A DNA stretch of 64,000 nucleotides. It comes from Salinibacterium sp. PAMC 21357. Its GTDB lineage: Bacteria > Actinomycetota > Actinomycetes > Actinomycetales > Microbacteriaceae. The position numbers were made by a program, and so were the translations under genes. The notes below the pieces were generated by a model. The model did no database searches, was not told where the DNA came from, and saw nothing but the letters and a program-made list of their open reading frames with translations. Positions within the stretch are counted from its first letter, which is position 1, and each line of letters starts with the position of its first letter. Positions 59,686-64,000 of this stretch are shown here, one piece after another. The stretch spans positions 372,001 through 436,000 of the forward strand of contig NZ_AHWA01000005.1 of NCBI RefSeq assembly GCF_000247645.1, given 5' to 3'.

Positions 59686-61686
59686 CTAGGACTTGGGGTG
59701 TGTACGTAGATAACCTTCGCGCGCGAAGTAGGCACCCGCTGCCAACAACGCGACGATGAGGGCGATGAGCGTCGCAACACCGGCACCGGTGTATGCGAGC
59801 TGCCCACCGAGGGCAGAGGTCGGGAGTTCCGGAAAGTCCAGACCGGGGAGACAAAGACCCACGCAGGGGTCGGGGTCGCCGTCGGGATCACCGGTGCCAC
59901 AGTTTTCGGTGCATCCGGGATCAACGACTGACAACACGTTGGGGCCGACTGTTGCGGTCGCAACGTTGAGGGTCATGAGGCGTCCATTGCCGACGGCGAC
60001 TCGTACAGCGGTTTCGCTGAACATATTGCCGGTGACATCTCCGTTTGACGTGAGCTGTTCTTGAACGTTGACCTTGATCGAGACGAGATCCTTCAGCACT
60101 GTCGATACTCCGGTGTCTCCGAGAAGGCCAGTGACGGCGGGGTTCACTAACCCAGTGTTGAGGTTGTTGACGAGGGATGTCACGACTCCACCGTTCGCGA
60201 AGAGTGAGCTGTTGAGGCTCTTGCCTAGGCTGCCGATCAGGGTCTTTACGTTCAGGTCGGTGGCGATGGTTCCCCCGAGGAGGGAGACGTTTGCTTTCGC
60301 TTCTACTGCCGTTCCGTTGATGAGGTCGTTTACGGTGCCAACGATGCGCACGTCGACGGTACTGCGGAGGTCAGGAAGAACGGTGCTGACGAGTTCGCAC
60401 ACGGTGTCAGTTGTGTAGCCGATGATGCCCTGGGTAACGCCCTGCGTCACGCCTCCGAGTAGTCCACCAAGAAGACCACCGTTGAGCAGGCCACCGCCAG
60501 ACGAGTCTCCCGTAAGAATGTCGCCGATGATCGGGACCTGAATCTGGCGGCACACGTTGCTTTGCGTTGGAGCCTGTGGTGTCAGCAAGTTGAGTGTTGC
60601 GGATGCTTCAACCCGAGCATTGCGTAGTGCGAGTTCTACCCGATCGACGATGTCGTCGGCGAGGGTGGCAACCGTAGTAGTGATGCCGTTAAGAATCTTG
60701 TTGACGACGGCGTCGGTCAGCAGCTCGCTGTTAGGGGCGAGGTTGTTGAGGTCTTTACCCAACAGGGCTTCGAGGTCAACCATCACCGCGCCGGTCTCCA
60801 GGTTGAAGGTAACCGCACCGTCGCCGTAACTGCCCTTCAGCAGATTCTTGACTGCGTTCTCTAGGTCAGCGGTAATGAGCACTTTGACGTCTGCTGATGA
60901 TCCAAGAACACCAAGTGTGGGATCGAGGATGCCGTCAATGGAGTTTCCGAGCGCACCGTCGTCACCGCCAAGGCTGACCAGTTGCCCGTTGACTCCGCTG
61001 AGCGCGTTAGTGACCTTGCTGGTCAATTTGCTAATGGCGGGGCTCGTGAAGCTGAGCGTCGCGTCGGCGATGGTGTAGTCACCCGATGCTGACGTCATCG
61101 AACCGTCGGCGCGAGCCGCAACCGCATCCAAATCAAGTTTGAGGTCGGTAAGTACTGCAGTGAACTCGTTGCCGAGCAGCGTGTCGAGGTCGAGGGTGAG
61201 GTCGCCGGCGGGGCCAGCAGCGACATTACCGATGCCGATTCCACCGTCATCGTGAATGGCGCCGGTTGAGGCGAATGATTCGCCGTCTTTACCCGCCTGT
61301 GCGTACTGGTTGATGCCACCAGCATCGATGACGTCAACCATGGGAAGTTGGATTCCGCTTGGCAGGTTCAGCACTGTGGCGCCGAGTGCGTCAAGAACGA
61401 GAGGGTCACGGTTGACTTGGAGCGACTGCGTGCCGTCGTTGGTGGCTGCTACTTGGCCGAGACCGGCAATGTTGCTCAGGTCGGTGCCGAGGATGCTGCC
61501 GGAAAGGAACTCGGCGTAAGCGTAAGAGGCTCCGTTTGTCTCTTCGGCGCTCGCCGCGACTGGGGTAATGAATGTGAAGCCCGCTACGAGGGCTGCGGTT
61601 CCCAGGGCCGCTCCGAAACGGACTACTGGGGTGTGCGTGGTGTTCCCGACTGGCTTCCCAGTGCGCGGGATGTGTTGTGTAAACAC
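59686..61686 (-). CDS. Choice-of-anchor G family LAYTG surface protein
   Basis: A 666-residue exported protein. Signal peptide near residues 20-48 (VVRFGAALGTAALVAGFTFI, then ending in VAASAEE). A long domain begins ASYAYAEFLSGSILGTDLSN and has the repeated Gly/Leu/Val pattern of the choice-of-anchor G family. A cysteine pair occurs in SNVCRQIQVP and DTVCELVSTV, and the Cys-rich Asp-Pro linker DPDGDPDPCVGLCLPG follows. The C-terminus is QLAYTGAG, a hydrophobic helix and a basic tail, a class E sortase signal. I chose GTG at 61686 because AGGAAGG lies 8 bases upstream; the longer frame to 61743 lacks this. Confidence 0.88.
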   Translation of the reverse strand: MFTQHIPRTGKPVGNTTHTPVVRFGAALGTAALVAGFTFITPVAASAEETNGASYAYAEFLSGSILGTDLSNIAGLGQVAATNDGTQSLQVNRDPLVLDALGATVLNLPSGIQLPMVDVIDAGGINQYAQAGKDGESFASTGAIHDDGGIGIGNVAAGPAGDLTLDLDTLLGNEFTAVLTDLKLDLDAVAARADGSMTSASGDYTIADATLSFTSPAISKLTSKVTNALSGVNGQLVSLGGDDGALGNSIDGILDPTLGVLGSSADVKVLITADLENAVKNLLKGSYGDGAVTFNLETGAVMVDLEALLGKDLNNLAPNSELLTDAVVNKILNGITTTVATLADDIVDRVELALRNARVEASATLNLLTPQAPTQSNVCRQIQVPIIGDILTGDSSGGGLLNGGLLGGLLGGVTQGVTQGIIGYTTDTVCELVSTVLPDLRSTVDVRIVGTVNDLINGTAVEAKANVSLLGGTIATDLNVKTLIGSLGKSLNSSLFANGGVVTSLVNNLNTGLVNPAVTGLLGDTGVSTVLKDLVSIKVNVQEQLTSNGDVTGNMFSETAVRVAVGNGRLMTLNVATATVGPNVLSVVDPGCTENCGTGDPDGDPDPCVGLCLPGLDFPELPTSALGGQLAYTGAGVATLIALIVALLAAGAYFAREGYLRTHPKS

Positions 61687-62090
61687 GACTGGTACCTTCC
61701 TGATCCTGTGGGGAAAAGGAAACTGATACGACGATGAGGCCAACTTGAGGGTTGTGCCACGAACTACTGCCTGATCTCAGTTTCGCTTGCCCATTTGGTG
61801 GTGATGTTTTTAGTTATGCGGCGAGATGGTTAGGTCCCGCGTGGTGTTGCCCGAATTTGTTGTTCTGGTTCTGCCGGTTTAGAGGGGTGGCTCGCCCCGC
61901 TTGTATAGAGAGACTGCGACCCCGGTCGGTTATGACGCGGCTTCTCAGATGTTTTTCAAAAAAGTTAGCTGAGCGCGAGCTGAGCAGCGCTCACCTGTCG
62001 TTGACATTGGTCGGCCGAACCTCGTAGCCTCGCCAGATCCATCACTCGACGAGTGCCGAAAGGAACGAAGAGAATGAAGGTAAAACGATC
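61687..62090. other. 400-base gap before the secreted-protein gene
   Basis: No gene is seen between the divergent LAYTG-protein and secreted-protein genes. The left part is T/G-rich and without recognised structure. The right part holds the promoter at 62001-62030. Confidence 0.5.
62001..62030 (+). promoter_or_regulatory. Sigma-70-type promoter
   Basis: TTGACA (62001-62006) and TAGCCT (62025-62030) with 18-base spacing, 61 bases upstream of the ATG at 62091. This is the clearest consensus -35 box in the window. Confidence 0.7.
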
Positions 62091-62765
62091 ATGAAGAAAG
62101 CCAAAATAGGTCTAGCTGCGGGAGCCACTGTCACCGCAGTTGCGTTGTTGTCAACGATGGCGGCGCCAGTATTCGCTGCCACACCCGCGACCGCGGAGCA
62201 GTCGCAGGTCAGCACACTCGACACCCGGCAGAGTGCCGAGTGGTCACCGGAAGACGCCGCCATTGCGGCGACCATCGACCAGCTCACAGTCGGTGTCGAT
62301 CAAGCAACATCCACATACGATGCGAGGAACGTGCCGGCCGAGGCTGCGAACAGTGACGTTGGCGAGCGGTTCGCGGCCGAATTCGCCCGCTCCGGTGGCA
62401 CGGTGATCGCTGCGGACGGTCTAACAAGTACGCCGTCCGCCGAAGTCCACGACCGTCAAGCGACTGCTGCGGCAACCGGCCGGATCTGGCAGGACGCATG
62501 GGGCGTGCACATGACGTTGCCTGAGGACACGATGGATCGACTCTCGACGCTTGCTCTGACCGGAAGCGCCGGCGCCGGTTCAATTGCGGCGCTCTTGGCG
62601 GTCAACGTCGAAGGCTTCCCCATTAGCACCACGGGTGCGCTCGCTTCGGGCGGGGTGGCAATCGGTCTCATCGCCGCCTCTGGTGCATTGCAGGTGTGCA
62701 ACATTAATGGCAACGGGGCCCAGCTGAACTACAACTGGGTGCTGTGGACCTGCTGGCCGCTATGA
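62091..62765 (+). CDS. Secreted protein with hydrophobic C-terminal segment (possible bacteriocin-like)
   Basis: A 224-residue protein. It begins with a classical signal peptide (KKAKIGLAAGATVTAVALLS, then TMAAPVFAA). Residues 30-150 are polar and acidic. The last 75 residues are different: a glycine/alanine-rich hydrophobic stretch (LTGSAGAGSIAALLAVNVEG, then STTGALASGGVAIGLIAASG) followed by two cysteines in VCNINGNG and WVLWTCWPL. A leader-like part and a membrane-active C-terminus with a possible disulfide are what SdpC-type or other peptide toxins show. It overlaps the next gene by four bases (ATGA). Toxin function is inference. Confidence 0.75.
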   Translation: MKKAKIGLAAGATVTAVALLSTMAAPVFAATPATAEQSQVSTLDTRQSAEWSPEDAAIAATIDQLTVGVDQATSTYDARNVPAEAANSDVGERFAAEFARSGGTVIAADGLTSTPSAEVHDRQATAAATGRIWQDAWGVHMTLPEDTMDRLSTLALTGSAGAGSIAALLAVNVEGFPISTTGALASGGVAIGLIAASGALQVCNINGNGAQLNYNWVLWTCWPL

Positions 62766-62968
62766 GAATCGTCCAGATTACCGCAGCGTCTGGGGGGCTT
62801 CTGCTCATCGTGCTCAGCATCGTAAGCCAAGTCCAAGGTTTGCTCGGCGGGCGCGGCTTCCTTGAGCAACAACAGGTCGCCCTTGCGATCCTTGGAGCCG
62901 GTCTGGTCATCGTCGCCTTTATCGCGCTGGCGGTCCAGAAGCGACGACGTCCGGAGGAAACCGACTAG
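62762..62968 (+). CDS. Small two-TM membrane protein, possible immunity protein
   Basis: A 68-residue protein with two hydrophobic helices (ASGGLLLIVLSIVSQVQGLL and QQVALAILGAGLVIVAFIAL) and a basic/acidic tail (VQKRRRPEETD). It is translationally coupled (ATGA) to the secreted protein with the hydrophobic C-terminus. Its size and topology match the immunity proteins of small bacteriocins. No direct motif proves it. Confidence 0.65.
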   Translation: MRIVQITAASGGLLLIVLSIVSQVQGLLGGRGFLEQQQVALAILGAGLVIVAFIALAVQKRRRPEETD

Positions 62969-63268
62969 AAGCTGTACGCCGCCGCGCAGCAGTAGAGCAG
63001 CAGTAGAGCAGCAGCGGGCGCGAAAAGCGAGCACTGGGCTGAAACGTCGAAGCTTCAGCCCAGTGCAGCGACCCCGAGCGCACCCTTCTTTCACCGTGAG
63101 CGAGTGGGCGCACGGTGTCCGAACTGCGTTAGCCGTCAGGATGACGTACACTTGTTCAGGTTGTTGATAACTGCAATGCTTTTGCGCGCCTGCGCCTCAC
63201 ATTTCGATGTGGATGTCGCGGTGTGATTGTGCGAAGGTGTTGCTGTGAAAGGTGCAAATCTTTCGCAA
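62969..63268. other. 300-base gap before tRNA-Trp
   Basis: Contains two and a half direct repeats of CAGCAGTAGAG (about 62987-63015), the hairpin at 63031-63066, and the tRNA promoter region, where no -35/-10 pair stands out clearly. No gene is apparent. Confidence 0.5.
63031..63066 (+). terminator. Hairpin after the small two-TM gene
   Basis: GCACTGGGCTGAA (63031-63043) pairs perfectly with TTCAGCCCAGTGC (63054-63066) across a 10-base loop. It starts 63 bases after the stop of the two-TM gene and precedes the tRNA promoter. No T-tract. Confidence 0.65.
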
Positions 63269-63341
63269 AGGGTGGTGGCTCAATTGGTAGAGCAGCGGTC
63301 TCCAAAACCGCAGGTTGCAGGTTCGAGTCCTGTCCGCCCTG
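63269..63341 (+). tRNA. trnW: tRNA-Trp (anticodon CCA)
   Basis: The acceptor stem AGGGTGG/CCGCCCT closes the molecule. The D-loop contains CTCAATTGGTAGAGC. The anticodon arm GCGGTCTCCAAAACCGC gives loop CTCCAAA with anticodon CCA. The T-arm is GCAGGTTCGAGTCCTGT. The discriminator base is G and CCA is not encoded. Position just before secE is standard for actinobacteria. Confidence 0.97.
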
Positions 63342-63405
63342 CAAGTCCCAGTCCGTGTTTCACGGGTCGGGTCGAGCAAGCCGAAGTATCGGAAGGTAAC
63401 TAAGA

Positions 63406-63687
63406 GTGGCCAAGAAAGACGTAGACGAGCCCAGCGAGGACGTCGTCGCCAAGGCGAAGAAGGACAGCGAGCAACGTCGTGGACCCTTCGGGCGCATGGC
63501 ACTCTTTATCCGCCAAGTAATTAACGAGCTCAAGAAGGTCGTCACGCCAACGAAGCGTGAACTGGTCAGCTTTACTCTCGTCGTTCTTGTTTTCGTCGTC
63601 ATCATGATGGGCATCGTTTCCGCCCTCGACTTCGGATTTAGCGCCTTGGTTAACTTCCTGTTTGGCAACCCTGACTTAGTGGTTTAG
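63406..63687 (+). CDS. secE: Preprotein translocase subunit SecE
   Basis: A 93-residue protein with a charged N-terminus (KDVDEPSEDVVAKAKKDSEQ), the conserved amphipathic helix FIRQVINELKKVVTPTKREL and one membrane segment (about 55-80). It is the small clamp subunit of the SecYEG channel. GTG start. It lies between tRNA-Trp and nusG, as usual. Confidence 0.97.
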   Translation: MAKKDVDEPSEDVVAKAKKDSEQRRGPFGRMALFIRQVINELKKVVTPTKRELVSFTLVVLVFVVIMMGIVSALDFGFSALVNFLFGNPDLVV

Positions 63688-63758
63688 CCCTTCCTTCTTC
63701 CGACTTTCACAAAAAGCATTGGCTACGGCCGAAACGCAGAGCAACGAAAAGAGATTTA

Positions 63759-64000
63759 GTGTCCGAGAACCATCGCGAAGACTCCGAGCTCGCTACGGCA
63801 GCAGAGCAGTCCTCCGAGGAGGATGAGGCTCAGACGGGCAACACCCTGGCTGAGGCAGAGCGTTCAGAGGATTCCGCTGAGCACCAGGCAATGCACGTTG
63901 AGGGCAGTTCTGCCGATGTCGACGCTGATCTTGCTGGCCTCCTTGAAGCTCTGGATGCGGCAGTTGACCCCGAAGCAGATGCTGAAGTAAACGACGCGCT
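63759..64000 (+). CDS. nusG: Transcription antitermination factor NusG, N-terminal part (partial)
   Basis: Begins with GTG at 63759, 71 bases after secE, and runs off the window. The 80 codons present form the acidic low-complexity N-terminal extension (ENHREDSELATAAEQSSEED, later LAGLLEALDAAVDPEADAEV) that precedes the NGN domain in actinobacterial NusG. The NGN and KOW domains lie outside the window. The identity rests on position after secE and on the acidic extension. Confidence 0.88.
   Translation, partial: MSENHREDSELATAAEQSSEEDEAQTGNTLAEAERSEDSAEHQAMHVEGSSADVDADLAGLLEALDAAVDPEADAEVNDA

Overview
The window looks like chromosomal DNA of a high-GC actinobacterium, most probably a member of the Microbacteriaceae (Salinibacterium/Rhodoglobus/Leifsonia type). 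The basis is the gene order hadA-hadB-murB ... aspC ... tRNA-Trp-secE-nusG, the acidic N-terminal extension of NusG, frequent GTG starts with ATGA/GTGA overlaps, several apparently leaderless genes, and two LAYTG-type (class E sortase) surface proteins. The genus is inference.

Layout. 0-3.7 kb: the tail of a sugar ABC permease, a GH13 alpha-glucosidase-like enzyme and a large membrane protein. 3.7-14.6 kb: a quinone-reductase-like MDR protein, then a threonine-to-glycine catabolic operon (tdh-kbl-gntR) divergent from an amidohydrolase and a complete peptide ABC importer. A 16-bp GntR-type palindrome sits between the two arms. 14.6-27.7 kb: ordinary metabolic, efflux and regulatory genes (CDF transporter, threonine aldolase, MarR-MFS pair, AlkD-like protein, Lrp-ald pair, glutamine-amidotransferase-like hydrolase and others). 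27.7-37.5 kb is an accessory region. It holds a hipBA module behind four 27-bp operators, a YtrA-type GntR with its operators, a TIGR01777-type epimerase, and a compact operon for a small secreted protein, a DUF5819 protein, an HTTM protein and a class-C beta-lactamase-like hydrolase. That operon lies between an intact gene set and a partial, decayed copy of it. 37.5-45.5 kb: a 2,486-residue cell-wall-anchored surface protein preceded by 16-bp repeats. 45.5-49.9 kb: an OsmC-symporter-nuclease operon, two small conserved-looking genes, and a 27-residue peptide gene with its own palindromic operator and hairpin. 49.9-64 kb: hadAB-murB, a two-component system with an ABC exporter, a HEAT-repeat gene, aspC, a second LAYTG protein, a secreted-protein/two-TM-protein pair, tRNA-Trp, secE and the start of nusG.

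Main points for a second look: (1) the 32.3-35.9 kb operon, which resembles the architecture of the Bacillus SdpABC killing-peptide system without being obviously the same; (2) the 27-residue peptide at 49670; (3) the coupled secreted/2-TM pair at 62091-62968, which has the form of a bacteriocin with its immunity protein; (4) multi-operator promoters at hipBA, the YtrA operon and the tdh/amidohydrolase divergence; (5) three genes broken by one missing base each, which may be real or sequence errors. All functional statements come from reading motifs by eye; no searches were run.
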